Assembly: GCF_017744955.1 (NCBI RefSeq)
Contig: NZ_JAGIAG010000006.1
Location: 186,001-250,000, forward strand
Direction: 5' to 3'
DNA length: 64,000 bases
From: Dokdonella sp.
GTDB lineage: Bacteria; Pseudomonadota; Gammaproteobacteria; Xanthomonadales; Rhodanobacteraceae
This document shows positions 49,132 to 57,693 of this stretch, one piece after another. The notes under the pieces were generated by a model that saw only the letters and a program-made list of their open reading frames with translations, made no database searches and was not told where the DNA came from. The translations under genes were made by a program, and so were the position numbers. The stretch's first letter is position 1. Every line of letters starts with the position of its first letter.

Positions 49132-49838
49132 AGCTCCTGTGGCTGCTGCTCGGCGGCGCGAAGCTCGGCAAGCTCGCGCTGACCGGCGGCAGCATGCTGC
49201 TGTCGATCGTCGCCTACGCCTGGCTGTTCGGCTGGGGCTACGCGGTCGGCTTCGTCGTGCTGATCCTGATCCACGAGATGGGCCACTACCTCGCCGCGCG
49301 ACGGCGCGGACTCGACGTCGGCGCGCCGACCTTCATCCCGTTCGTCGGTGCCTGGATCGAGCTGAAGCAGCAGCCGCACGACGCCGAAACCGAAGCCTAC
49401 GTCGGCATGGCCGGGCCGCTGGTCGGCACGCTCGGCGCGCTCGCGTTCTACGCCGCCGCGCGCGCGACCGGCAGCGACCTGCTGCTCGCGCTCGCCTATG
49501 CCGGGTTCTTCCTCAACCTGTTCAACCTGATCCCGGTCTCGCCGTTCGACGGCGGGCGCATCAGCGCGGTGATCTCGCCGCGCCTGTGGCTGCTCGGGGC
49601 TCCGCTGCTGGTCGCGCTGTTCCTGTGGCGGCCGAGCCCGCTGCTGGTGCTGATGGCGATCCTCGCCGCGCCGCAGGTGATGCAGGCGCTGCGCGGCTTT
49701 TCCTCACCCGAGCAGCAGTCCTACTACCTCGCCGACGCGGAAACGCGCACCTCCTACGCCGCGCTCTACCTCGGCCTCGCCGGTTTCCTCGCCGTCATGT
49801 GCCACGAATTGCACGCGCAGCTGCCGCGCGCGTTCTGA
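49128..49838 (+). CDS. Site-2 protease family (M50) intramembrane metalloprotease
   Basis: A 236-residue polytopic protein with HEMGH (HExxH, about residue 47-51) in a membrane helix and the second ligand motif in PVSPFDGGR (about 137-145). This is the minimal M50 core without a PDZ domain. It begins with GTG overlapping the DUF2167 stop. Regulated intramembrane proteolysis is the general role; the substrate is unknown. Confidence 0.9.
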   Translation: MKLLWLLLGGAKLGKLALTGGSMLLSIVAYAWLFGWGYAVGFVVLILIHEMGHYLAARRRGLDVGAPTFIPFVGAWIELKQQPHDAETEAYVGMAGPLVGTLGALAFYAAARATGSDLLLALAYAGFFLNLFNLIPVSPFDGGRISAVISPRLWLLGAPLLVALFLWRPSPLLVLMAILAAPQVMQALRGFSSPEQQSYYLADAETRTSYAALYLGLAGFLAVMCHELHAQLPRAF

Positions 49839-49886
49839 GGCGACCGCCGCCTCGACGGCGGCCGGCGCTTGCGTTCGGACATTTAC

Positions 49887-49900
49887 CTGACTAAAGTCAG
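49887..49900. promoter_or_regulatory. MarR-type operator at the MarR-GNAT start
   Basis: CTGACT-AA-AGTCAG is a perfect 14-bp palindrome, extending imperfectly to TTTAc...aTAAA. It ends four bases before the ATG at 49905. No separate ribosome binding site is visible, so translation may be leaderless and autorepression direct. Confidence 0.6.
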
Positions 49901-49904
49901 ATAA

Positions 49905-50801
49905 ATGAAGAGCACCTCCGCGCAGCACGACGTCGGCCGCATCCGCGCCTTCAACCGCACCGTCACGCGCCGGCTCGGCGTATTGAACGAGAAATACCTC
50001 GGTCGCGACCGTCCCTACGTCGAGTCGCGCCTGCTGTTCGAGATCGGCGCACACGGGGCGACCGCGCGCGAGCTGCGCCAACGCCTCGGCATGGACTCGG
50101 GCTTCCTCAGCCGGCTGCTGCGCGCGCTGGAAACCCGTGACCTCGCCACCACACAGCCCTCCGCCGAGGACGCGCGCGTGAAGGCCGTGCGCCTGACGCG
50201 CTCGGGCCTCGCCGAGCTGCGCAAGATCGACGCGCTCTCGGACAAGCTCGCGCAATCGATGCTCGATTCGCTCGACGAGACGCAGACGCAGCGCCTGGTG
50301 GCGGCGATGAGCGAAGTCGAGCGGTTGCTGCGCGCATCGAGCGTGGAGATGACGCCGGACGATCCGGCCGGCGCCGACGCGCGCTACTGCCTCGAGCGCT
50401 ACTTCGCCGAGCTGGATGCGCGCTTCCCCGGCGGCTTCGACCGCAGCCGCGGCCATTCCTCGGACCTGCCCGACTACACCGCGCCGCGCGGCTGTCTGCT
50501 CGTCGCCCGCCTCTTCGGCGAGCCGATCGGCTGCGGCGCCCTGCGCACGCTCGCGCCCGGCGTCGGCGAGATCAAGCGCATGTGGGTTTCGCCGGACGCG
50601 CGCGGGCTCGGCCTCGGGCGGCGCCTGCTGTCGGAGCTGGAGCAGGCCGCGCGAAAACGCCGGATGCACACGCTGCGCCTGGACAGCAACGGCTCGCTCG
50701 CCGAAGCGCTGCAGCTGTACCGCTCCGCCGGCTATCGCGAGATCGAGCGCTTCAACGACAACCCCTACGCGCAGCACTGGTTCGAGAAGGCACTGCGCTG
50801 A
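49905..50801 (+). CDS. MarR-GNAT fusion protein
   Basis: A 298-residue fusion. A MarR winged helix (about 1-145, with LRQRLGMDSGFLSRLLRALETR as recognition region split over two helices) is joined to a GNAT acetyltransferase (about 155-298, with acetyl-CoA loop RGLGLGRRLL near residue 236). Such fusions are thought to sense or modify small molecules while repressing their own gene. A palindrome overlaps the start. Confidence 0.92.
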   Translation: MKSTSAQHDVGRIRAFNRTVTRRLGVLNEKYLGRDRPYVESRLLFEIGAHGATARELRQRLGMDSGFLSRLLRALETRDLATTQPSAEDARVKAVRLTRSGLAELRKIDALSDKLAQSMLDSLDETQTQRLVAAMSEVERLLRASSVEMTPDDPAGADARYCLERYFAELDARFPGGFDRSRGHSSDLPDYTAPRGCLLVARLFGEPIGCGALRTLAPGVGEIKRMWVSPDARGLGLGRRLLSELEQAARKRRMHTLRLDSNGSLAEALQLYRSAGYREIERFNDNPYAQHWFEKALR

Positions 50802-50805
50802 CCGG

Positions 50806-53235
50806 CTAGTCCCTGCGCAGCGATTCGATCGGGTCGAGGTTCGACGCACGGCGCGCCGGCAGGTAGCTGGCGAGCAAGCCGACCAGCACCATCACCAGCG
50901 GCATCGCGACGAAGGTCGCGACGTCGAGCGGCTGCACGCCGAACAACAGGCTGGCGAGCGCTCGCGTCCCGGCGAGGGCGACCAGGACGCCGATCGCGAC
51001 GCCGACGCCGACCACACACACGCCCTGCCCGACCACCATCGCCCGGACCTGCGCCGCGCGCGCGCCGAGCGCCATGCGTACGCCGATCTCGCGCGTGCGC
51101 TCGTCGACGACGTAGGACAGCACGGCGTACAGGCCGACCGCGCCGAGAATCAGCGCGAGCAGCGAGACGATGCCGAGCGTGAGCAAGGTGAAGGACAGCT
51201 GCAGCATCGAGTCCTCGATCAGGTAGGCCATCGTGAAGACGCGGTACATCGGCGCTTCCGGCGCGACTTCGTGCACCAGCGCGCGCACTTCCGGCGCGAT
51301 GTCCTCGGCACGCGCACTGCGCACGACGTAGGCCGGCGAGGACACGGCGCGGCCGCCCTGCTCGGTCGTGTCGACCATCGGGAAGTAGATCGCTGCCTCG
51401 GCGGGCGCCTGCAGGTCGTCCTGCATGACGTCGTCGACCATGCCGACCACGGTTTCCCACGCCGTCTGGTCGCGCCGCTGCAGGCGCTGGCCGATCGGAT
51501 CGAGCCCGGGCCACAGCGTCGCCGCGGCGGACTTGCTGACGACGACGTTGCCGCGCGCGACGCCGTGGTCGTCGGCGGAGAAGCCGCGCCCGGCCAGCAG
51601 GCGGATGCCCATCGCCTTGAAGTAGTCGCCGGCGGTGTAGTTGTAGTGCACCAGCTGACCTTCGTTGGTGTCGGCGCTCATGCGCTCGGTGCGCACCGGC
51701 ATGACCGAGGTGCTTTCGTTGATCGGCACGTTCTCGACCAGCCCGACCGCCTGCACGCCGGGCAGCGCGGCCAGGCGGTCGAGAAAGGCGAGATTGAAGC
51801 GCGCGAACGACGGCGCATCCTTCAGCTCGGGCCGCTCCGGCGCGATCTGGAAAGTCAGGATGTCCTTCGTGTCGTAACCGGGATGGACCTGATGCAGCTC
51901 GTAGGCACTGCGCATCAGCAGTCCGGAACCGATCAGCAGGGCCAGCGCGAGCGCCGTCTGCCCGACCACCAGGCCGTGACGCAGCCAGTGCCGTTTCCGC
52001 GTCGATCCGCGCCCGCCTTCGCGCAGGCGAGCCAGATCCGGCGAGGCGCCGCGCAACGCCGGCGGGCCTGCGCAGAGGAAGGCGGAGATCGCCGCGGCGG
52101 CAACCGTGAACAGCAACGCCGGGAAACCGAAATGCACCTCGTCCAGCCGCGGAATGCGTCCGGGCGCCGCTGCCAGGAATACCGGCAAGGCCGCCACGGC
52201 GAGCAGCGCGGCCACGCCGGCGGCGAGTGCGGCCACGACGACCGCCTCGGCCATGTGCAGGCGCACGAGCTGGCCGCGCGCGGCGCCGATCGCGCGACGC
52301 ACGGCCATCTCCTGATGCCGGCCCTCGATCCGCACCAGGAACAGGTTGGCGACGTTGGCGCAGGCGATCAGCAGGACCAGGCAGGCGGCCGCGAAAAGAA
52401 CCCACAGCGGGCCGGCGTAGTCGCCGAGCAGTTCGTCGTCGAGCATGCGCACGACGGCGCGGTGCTGCGCGATCAGCCGCGCGTAGGCCGGCGGTCCGCC
52501 GAAGCGCTCGGGCAGGCGCGCGGCGAGCGTGGTCAGCTCGTTCGCGACGCGGGCCAACGTCGCACCCGCAGCCATGCGGCCGACCAGGTTGGTGCCGAAG
52601 CGGCCGGGCGTCTTGATGTCGGCCGGGCGGATCGTGCTGGAGATCCACAGCATCGTGTCGTTGCGCGGAAAGCGGAAGTCCTTCCCCATCACGCCGATCA
52701 CGGTGCGCCGTCCTTCGGCGATGTCGTAGGTGCGGCCGATCACCGACGGATCCTGGCCGAACCAGGTGGTCCACAGCGCATGGCTGATCACCACCGCGCG
52801 GTCTTCGTCCTGCTCGGTGGGCAGGCGGCCGAGGATCGGCTGCACGCCGAGGGTCGAGTACAGCGAATTGGACGGCGAGGACATGCGCACGCGCTCGACG
52901 CGATCGCCGACTCGCAGCGTGGCGGTGTAATTGTTGTAGAGCGCGATGTCTTCCAGCAGCGTCGACTGTTCCTGATATTGCAGGAAGAATTCCGGCGCGC
53001 CGCCGAGTTCGTCCGGCAGTCCCGAGCCCGGCGCCGAAGCGGTGATGTAGACCAGCCGATCGGGGTGCGCATACGGCAACCGGTCGAGCAGGACCGTGTT
53101 GACCACGTTGAACATGCCGGCGACCGCCCCGATCGCGAGGCCGAGCATGCCGACCGCGGTGAGGGTGAATCCCGGCGTGCGCCGCAGCGCGCGCAGGGCA
53201 TGCCGCAAATCCGCCATCCAGTTGCCGAGTTGCAT
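50806..53235 (-). CDS. ADOP-type ABC transporter permease (MacB/FtsX-like)
   Basis: An 809-residue permease with two FtsX/MacB units. Each has helices at both ends of a large periplasmic MacB_PCD domain: helix about 22-45, periplasm 50-250, helices 265-410, second periplasmic domain about 430-650, helices 670-805. The MADLRHALRALRRTPGFTL start is typical for the acidobacterial duplicated (ADOP) orphan permeases. GAGGA five bases before ATG 53235 fixes the start. No ATPase gene is adjacent, as usual for this group. Confidence 0.93.
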   Translation of the reverse strand: MQLGNWMADLRHALRALRRTPGFTLTAVGMLGLAIGAVAGMFNVVNTVLLDRLPYAHPDRLVYITASAPGSGLPDELGGAPEFFLQYQEQSTLLEDIALYNNYTATLRVGDRVERVRMSSPSNSLYSTLGVQPILGRLPTEQDEDRAVVISHALWTTWFGQDPSVIGRTYDIAEGRRTVIGVMGKDFRFPRNDTMLWISSTIRPADIKTPGRFGTNLVGRMAAGATLARVANELTTLAARLPERFGGPPAYARLIAQHRAVVRMLDDELLGDYAGPLWVLFAAACLVLLIACANVANLFLVRIEGRHQEMAVRRAIGAARGQLVRLHMAEAVVVAALAAGVAALLAVAALPVFLAAAPGRIPRLDEVHFGFPALLFTVAAAAISAFLCAGPPALRGASPDLARLREGGRGSTRKRHWLRHGLVVGQTALALALLIGSGLLMRSAYELHQVHPGYDTKDILTFQIAPERPELKDAPSFARFNLAFLDRLAALPGVQAVGLVENVPINESTSVMPVRTERMSADTNEGQLVHYNYTAGDYFKAMGIRLLAGRGFSADDHGVARGNVVVSKSAAATLWPGLDPIGQRLQRRDQTAWETVVGMVDDVMQDDLQAPAEAAIYFPMVDTTEQGGRAVSSPAYVVRSARAEDIAPEVRALVHEVAPEAPMYRVFTMAYLIEDSMLQLSFTLLTLGIVSLLALILGAVGLYAVLSYVVDERTREIGVRMALGARAAQVRAMVVGQGVCVVGVGVAIGVLVALAGTRALASLLFGVQPLDVATFVAMPLVMVLVGLLASYLPARRASNLDPIESLRRD

Positions 53236-53435
53236 ACGTTCCTCTGCTGCGGGCTGCCTTGCGGCCGGGTCGATCGCGCACGGCGATCTCGTGACTGCTT
53301 TCAGCAACGTGCGTGCCAGCATCGACAGGCTTTTAAATCAGAGGCTTGGGGCCAGCAACGGCTAAGCTTGTTCGCCAGCGAGCGGTCTGCGTCCGGAAGC
53401 GGACAGCACGCTCGATGCCTAGCAGGGAAAGCGGT

Positions 53436-53516
53436 TTCTCGCGGAGACGCAGAGAACGCAGAGGAAAAGCGCCTCGAACCATTGCTCTCTCTGCGTTCTT
53501 CGCGTCTCTGCGAGAA
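53436..53516. repeat. Inverted repeat with internal ~9-bp periodicity
   Basis: The left arm (53436-53463) and the right arm (53489-53516) are 28-bp reverse complements with three mismatches, separated by 25 bp. Each arm repeats GAGACGCAGAGAACGCAGAG-like units. Similar periodic elements occur in many proteobacterial genomes as dispersed repeats. It lies between two unrelated genes. Confidence 0.7.
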
Positions 53517-53567
53517 TGCTTCTCTTCCGCAGCCCCGACGACGCGCGAAAAAATACTTTCCCTGCCG

Positions 53568-53594
53568 TGTAGAGAACCCGCGCCCGGCTCCGAC
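53568..53594 (+). promoter_or_regulatory. ECF42-like promoter candidate for DGPF-sigma operon
   Basis: TGTAGA (53568-53573), 17 bases, then CGAC (53591-53594), about 50 bases before the DGPF start. It differs by one base from the TGTCGA / CG(A/T)C pattern recalled for ECF42 and matches the spacing before the lone DGPF gene. Confidence 0.4.
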
Positions 53595-53644
53595 TACACC
53601 GTGAACGCACCCGTTCCGGGCGCGGATACCGAGGAGAGAATCCC

Positions 53645-54040
53645 ATGAAATACATGCTGATGATGCACGCCCCGAAGGAAGGCTGGACCACCGCCGGCAT
53701 CGGCACCTGGGCGCCGGAGGACATCCAGGCGCACATCCGCTTCATGATGGACTTCAACCGCAAGCTGAAGGCCTCCGGCGAATTCGTCGACGCGCAAGGC
53801 CTGGCCGGACCGGAGGAAGCCAAGAGCGTGCGCGCGCGCAAGGACGGCACGCCGGACACCGACGGTCCGTTCGCCGAGACCAAGGAATTCCTCGCCGGCT
53901 TCTGGATCCTCGACGTCGACAGCGCCGAGCGCGTCTACGAGATCGCCGCGCAGATCTCGATGGCACCCGGCAAGGGCGGCGCGCCGCTGCACATGCCGAT
54001 CGAAGTGCGGCAAGTGATGAGCGCGCCGCCGGTCGACTGA
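53645..54040 (+). CDS. DGPF/YciI-family protein, sigma-linked
   Basis: A 131-residue YCII-related protein with the DGPFAETKE motif (about 74-82), the form that gives DGPF proteins their name. GAGAGAAT precedes the ATG. Its stop lies two bases before the GTG start of the ECF sigma factor gene, the conserved pairing that defines ECF42 loci. Function is unknown; DGPF proteins may be sigma targets or effectors. Confidence 0.93.
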   Translation: MKYMLMMHAPKEGWTTAGIGTWAPEDIQAHIRFMMDFNRKLKASGEFVDAQGLAGPEEAKSVRARKDGTPDTDGPFAETKEFLAGFWILDVDSAERVYEIAAQISMAPGKGGAPLHMPIEVRQVMSAPPVD

Positions 54041-54042
54041 GC

Positions 54043-55299
54043 GTGGCCGAGGACGCCGGCCTCGAATGCCTGCTGCGCGAACTCGCGCCGCAGGTGCTCG
54101 GCGCGGTGGCGCGCCGTTTCGGCGACTTCGCCGCCGCCGAGGACGCCACGCAGGAGGCCCTGCTCGCCGCCGCGCTGCAATGGCCGCGCGACGGCCGGCC
54201 CGAGAATCCGCGCGGCTGGCTGATCCACGTCGCCGCGCGCCGCCTGACCGACCAGATCCGCGCCGACTTCGCGCGCCGCCAGCGCGAGGCGTTCCTGTTC
54301 CTCTACGACGTCGGCGACGAAGCGATCGATCCGGTGTTCGACGAGGATGGCCTCGATCGCGACGACACGCTGATCCTGCTGTTCCTGTGCTGCCATCCGG
54401 CGTTGACGAACGCGTCGGCGATCGCGCTCACCTTGCGCGCGGTCGGCGGCCTGAGCACGGCCGAGATCGCGCGCGCCTTCCTCGTGCCGGAGGCGACCAT
54501 GGCGCAGCGGATCAGCCGCGCCAAGCAGACGATCCAGGCATCGGGCCTGCCGTTCGAACTGCCGGACGCAGGAGAGCGCGCCGAGCGCCTCGTCGCGGTG
54601 CTGCACGTGCTCTATCTGATCTTCAACGAAGGCTACGCCAGCAGCGCCGGCGAGGAGCTGCATCGCCTCGATCTCTCCGACGAGGCGATCCGACTGACCC
54701 GCGCGCTGCACGCCCTGCTGCCGCGCGAAACCGAGGTCGCCGGGCTGCTCGCCCTGATGCTGCTGACCGACGCGCGGCGACCCGCGCGCAGCGACGCCGA
54801 CGGTGCGCTGGTCCCTCTCGACGAACAGGACCGTTCGCAGTGGGACCGCAGCGCGATCGACGAAGGCATCGCGCTGATCAGCGCGACGCTGCCGCGCGGC
54901 GCCGTCGGTCCGTATCAATTGCAGGCCGCGATCGCTGCCGTGCACGCCGAGGCGGCACGCGCGGAGGACACCGACTGGCCGCAGATCCAGGCGCTCTACG
55001 GCGTGCTGATGCGCCTATCCGACAATCCGATCGTCGCGCTCAACCACGCCGTCGCCGTCGCGATGGCGCAGGGCTTGCGCGCCGGGCTCGACCTGCTCGA
55101 CGCGCTCGAGGCGAGCGGCCGCCTCGCCGGCCATTACCGCCTCGACGCGGTGCGCGCCCATCTGCTCGAACGGAGCGGCGAGGCGAGCGCGGCGCAGGCG
55201 TGCTATCTCCTCGCCGCCGGCAAGACGGCGAGCGTGCCGGAACGAAACTATCTGACGATGCGCGCGGCGACGCTGGCGCACGAACGGAAGCGATCGTGA
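54043..55299 (+). CDS. ECF42-type sigma factor with C-terminal extension
   Basis: A 418-residue RNA polymerase sigma factor. Regions sigma-2 (about 10-80) and sigma-4 (about 105-165, with ARAFLVPEATMAQRISRAK as HTH split over two helices) are followed by a ~250-residue TPR-like domain (DUF6596), including VLYLIFNEGY near residue 192. Such extended ECF42 factors lack a conventional anti-sigma gene; the extension is thought to control activity. Start is GTG 54043, tightly coupled to the DGPF gene. Confidence 0.93.
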   Translation: MAEDAGLECLLRELAPQVLGAVARRFGDFAAAEDATQEALLAAALQWPRDGRPENPRGWLIHVAARRLTDQIRADFARRQREAFLFLYDVGDEAIDPVFDEDGLDRDDTLILLFLCCHPALTNASAIALTLRAVGGLSTAEIARAFLVPEATMAQRISRAKQTIQASGLPFELPDAGERAERLVAVLHVLYLIFNEGYASSAGEELHRLDLSDEAIRLTRALHALLPRETEVAGLLALMLLTDARRPARSDADGALVPLDEQDRSQWDRSAIDEGIALISATLPRGAVGPYQLQAAIAAVHAEAARAEDTDWPQIQALYGVLMRLSDNPIVALNHAVAVAMAQGLRAGLDLLDALEASGRLAGHYRLDAVRAHLLERSGEASAAQACYLLAAGKTASVPERNYLTMRAATLAHERKRS

Positions 55300-55331
55300 G
55301 ACGTACCCTCCGTCGCTCTTCGCTTCCCGTC

Positions 55332-55481
55332 GCCGGCGACGACGACTCGCCGAACAGTACGAGCGGCTCGCGCAACGCGGCGTGGAGTTCACGCGGAAGC
55401 CGACGACAATGGGCCGTCACACTCGCGATTTTCTCCGACACCTGCCGCAACCTGATCCAGGTGTACCAGCAGAACGCGTAA
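55332..55481 (+). pseudogene. VOC-family remnant, frameshifted
   Basis: In frame, 55346-55411 reads LAEQYERLAQRGVEFTRKP then TTM, the end of a VOC domain. A shift at about 55411-55413 moves to the frame reading VTLAIFSDTCRNLIQVYQ and stopping at 55481. These two halves join exactly as in intact VOC proteins near ECF42 genes. No start or N-terminal half is visible upstream, so it is a truncated and frameshifted relic. Confidence 0.7.
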
Positions 55482-55534
55482 GACCTCTCGCGCCGCCGAC
55501 GGAGGCGGCGCGATGTCGGGGCTGAGCGCCGTCC

Positions 55535-56032
55535 TCAGGACGTGAGGCTCAGATGATCGAACGGAAGCGCCTGCGCGCCGAGCTTCGCCAACGCCGCCTC
55601 GGTCGCCGTCAACGTGTCCTTGTCGCCGTCGACGACGACGAGGATCTGACCGCGCTCGATCTCCTTCTCGAACTGCCGCCGCACCGCGTCCGGCACGGCC
55701 GAGCCGATCAGCGCCGACGACCAGGTGCCGACCATCGCGCCGATCGCGGTGATCAGGCCGGCGCCGGCGATCGTCACGCCGAACGCCGGCACCAGCATCG
55801 CGATCACGCCGGCCAGGAGGCCGAGCGACCCGCCCTCCAGGGCGCCGCGCAGCGCGGCCGGCACGGTGTCCTTCTCCACGTTGATCCGGTCGGGCGAAAT
55901 CGATTCGAGTTCGACGTCCGAGCGCGCGACCAGGGAGATGCAGTCGTCGCGAATGCCGTTCGCGCGCGCTGCCGCGATCGCGGAACTGGCGACGTGCACG
56001 TCGGGAGCGCTGAATACGCGTCGATGTTTCAT
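55535..56032 (-). CDS. Glycine-zipper stress protein (DUF1269-like)
   Basis: A 165-residue protein. The N-terminal half resembles the YflT/general-stress 17M fold. A central hydrophobic Gly/Ala-rich segment (GSLGLLAGVIAMLVP... about 75-120) looks like a glycine zipper or two membrane helices. AGGAGG before the ATG fixes the start. A -24/-12-like promoter lies at 56071-56086. It starts the general stress cluster on the minus strand. Confidence 0.72.
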   Translation of the reverse strand: MKHRRVFSAPDVHVASSAIAAARANGIRDDCISLVARSDVELESISPDRINVEKDTVPAALRGALEGGSLGLLAGVIAMLVPAFGVTIAGAGLITAIGAMVGTWSSALIGSAVPDAVRRQFEKEIERGQILVVVDGDKDTLTATEAALAKLGAQALPFDHLSLTS

Positions 56033-56070
56033 GGCGATCCTCCTGGCCGGCGAAGCTGCCTTCGAAACCG

Positions 56071-56086
56071 AGCAAGATGCGAGCCG
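56071..56086 (-). promoter_or_regulatory. Sigma-54-like promoter before glycine-zipper gene
   Basis: Minus-strand CGGCTCGCATCTTGCT has GG and GC spaced by exactly ten bases and matches TGGCACGN4TTGCT at all but two consensus positions. A start about 12 bases further would leave a ~28-base leader before the ATG at 56032. Confidence 0.5.
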
Positions 56087-56109
56087 AATCGCATCCGCCG
56101 TTCGGACGT

Positions 56110-56394
56110 CTAGGTACCCAGCGGTTCCACCGCCTCGATGTCGCTGAGCCAGAGCTCGGCGCTCCACGGCGGTGCGGAGGGGTCGTCGATGCGCACGACG
56201 GCGTTGATTCCCTCCGTACCGTGGACATCCTCGAACACCTGGACGCAGGGACGCTCCACCACCGTGCCGGTGAAGACCTGGCCGTTGCGTTCGACGATGC
56301 GTACCGGCTCTCCAGTCGGCATCTCGGTCACCAGTCGCGTGATCCGTTCGATGTCGTCCGCTTGCGTACAGATGGTTTTTGCGATTCGACTCAT
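56110..56394 (-). CDS. DUF3247-like small protein
   Basis: A 94-residue acidic protein starting MSRIAKTICTQADDIERITRLV. It resembles DUF3247 proteins known mainly from Xanthomonadales, which have an SH3-like barrel core (RNGQVFTGTVVERPCVQVF, near 44-62). An ORF start at 56487 is less likely because it adds a Cys/Ser-rich stretch. Function unknown. Confidence 0.65.
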   Translation of the reverse strand: MSRIAKTICTQADDIERITRLVTEMPTGEPVRIVERNGQVFTGTVVERPCVQVFEDVHGTEGINAVVRIDDPSAPPWSAELWLSDIEAVEPLGT

Positions 56395-56526
56395 GGAGTC
56401 TATGAAGCTCCTTGCGCAGGAAACCGTCGCTGAACTCGCAGCGCCGCAACGAGCGATCGGTACCGCGCACGGGAAATTTTTTCGCACTTCGTTCCGGCCT
56501 TCTTTCCATGTCGTTCATCCGCAGCG

Positions 56527-56542
56527 TGGCATATCCCTTGCT
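56527..56542 (+). promoter_or_regulatory. Sigma-54-like promoter before histone-like gene
   Basis: TGGCATATCCCTTGCT has TGGC and TTGCT in the consensus positions, with GG and GC ten bases apart and two mismatches to TGGCACGN4TTGCT. It lies about 88 bases before the DUF6496 start at 56630. Confidence 0.55.
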
Positions 56543-56629
56543 GCGTCGATCCTGCCGGCGCATCGCCGCAGGCAACGACAAGCCCATCCGTCCGACAAGC
56601 CCGTCCGTCCGAAACGAAGGAGGCCACCG

Positions 56630-57118
56630 ATGCCGGAGAAAAAAACCCTCGAGAAAGCCAGGCGCGCGAAGCGACAGGGAAAAGCGCCGAGCACGCAGGC
56701 CGGAGCCTTCGTGCAGGAGGAAATCGAGCACGTCCGCGAAGGAAAGCACGGCGCGCGCTCGACCAAGCAGGCGATCGCGATCGGCCTGTCGAAGGCGCGG
56801 CGCGCCGGCGTCGCCGTTCCCAAGCGCGGTGCGGCGGCGAAGAAGAAGAGCGCCACGAAGAAGAAGAGCACCGCTGCGAAAGCGCGCAAGACGCCGTCCG
56901 CCAAGCGCTCGCGAGCGACGACGAACGCGTTGAAGCGCGAAAGCCACGCAGCCGGTTCGCATCGCGCATTGTCCAAGCAAGCGCACTCGGCCGCACGCAA
57001 GCGCAGCGCGGCGAGCCGCTCCGCGGCGGCGAAGAAGGCGGCACGCACGAAAGGCGCGTCCGGGCGCTCCGCGGCGGCGAAGAAGGCCGCACGGACGCGC
57101 GCGCGCAAGAGCCGCTAG
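56630..57118 (+). CDS. DUF6496 protein with histone H1-like tail
   Basis: A 162-residue very basic protein. The N-terminal ~60 residues carry the DUF6496 signature (ARSTKQAIAIGLSKARRAGV, about 44-63). The remaining 100 are Lys/Ala/Arg/Ser repeats (AAKKAARTK-like) like histone H1 or AlgP, probably DNA-binding. AAGGAGG before the ATG. The DUF3175 gene follows two bases after its stop, so they are one operon. Confidence 0.85.
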   Translation: MPEKKTLEKARRAKRQGKAPSTQAGAFVQEEIEHVREGKHGARSTKQAIAIGLSKARRAGVAVPKRGAAAKKKSATKKKSTAAKARKTPSAKRSRATTNALKRESHAAGSHRALSKQAHSAARKRSAASRSAAAKKAARTKGASGRSAAAKKAARTRARKSR

Positions 57119-57120
57119 CC

Positions 57121-57489
57121 ATGGCCGCTGCTCGAAAACGCAGTCCGACGCATCGCTGGTCCGCCCGCGTCACCGCCACCAGCGATGCGCTCGATCTTCG
57201 CGAAGGCGTGTTCAAGCTCGACGATCCGAAGGCGATCGCGCGATCGCTCAAGCGGTCGGCGGAACGGAGCCACCGCCGCAAGGTCGATCCGTTCCGCTCG
57301 GCGATGTCGATGCTGACCTTCTACATCAATCGCGCGGGTGCGAATCTGCCCAAACGAAGGCGCGCCACGCTGGAACAGGCGAAGGTCGAGTTGCGCAAGG
57401 TGCGCACGCGATCGGCCGGCTCGACGCGTGCGTCGCATCGCGCTTCGTCACGGCGTGCGCCGGCGCGATCGGGCGGAAGCGCGCGATAG
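57121..57489 (+). CDS. DUF3175 protein
   Basis: A 122-residue basic protein. The core (WSARVTATSDALDLREGVF, then AIARSLKRSAERSHRRK and SAMSMLTFYINRAG, about 13-73) is the complete DUF3175 signature, and an Arg/Ser-rich tail follows. DUF3175 and DUF6496 genes often sit in stress clusters. The start follows the DUF6496 stop by two bases. Confidence 0.88.
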   Translation: MAAARKRSPTHRWSARVTATSDALDLREGVFKLDDPKAIARSLKRSAERSHRRKVDPFRSAMSMLTFYINRAGANLPKRRRATLEQAKVELRKVRTRSAGSTRASHRASSRRAPARSGGSAR

Positions 57490-57631
57490 GCGCCGCTTCG
57501 TGTGCATCCACGCCGCAACGAGGGGCGACGGACGCGCACCGAATTCCCTCCCGGCGGAAAAATGTTCGCGACGGGGCGCGCAATCCCGACTCACGGCCGA
57601 GCACCTGCGGCGCCCCGCCCCTGTTTCCGCG

Positions 57632-57647
57632 TGGCACGGCAGATGCA
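57632..57647 (+). promoter_or_regulatory. Sigma-54-like promoter before DJ-1/PfpI gene
   Basis: TGGCACGGCAGATGCA matches TGGCACGN4TTGCA with a single mismatch. GG (57633-57634) and GC (57645-57646) are ten bases apart, as required. The predicted start near 57658 lies 36 bases before the ATG at 57694. Confidence 0.65.
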
Positions 57648-57693
57648 GCCGCATACCCGACACGAGCCCGCAGTGACGCAACGGAGGTCCACA

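Noticed and set aside
50765..53281. An 838-codon frame overlapping the ADOP permease on the same strand
   Set aside because: It is the other frame of the permease gene; it lacks hydrophobic helices and is Arg/His/Gly-rich.
54066..55481. A 471-codon plus-strand ORF through the sigma factor gene
   Set aside because: Most of it is a shadow of the sigma factor. Only its last ~25 codons are meaningful, as part of the VOC relic.
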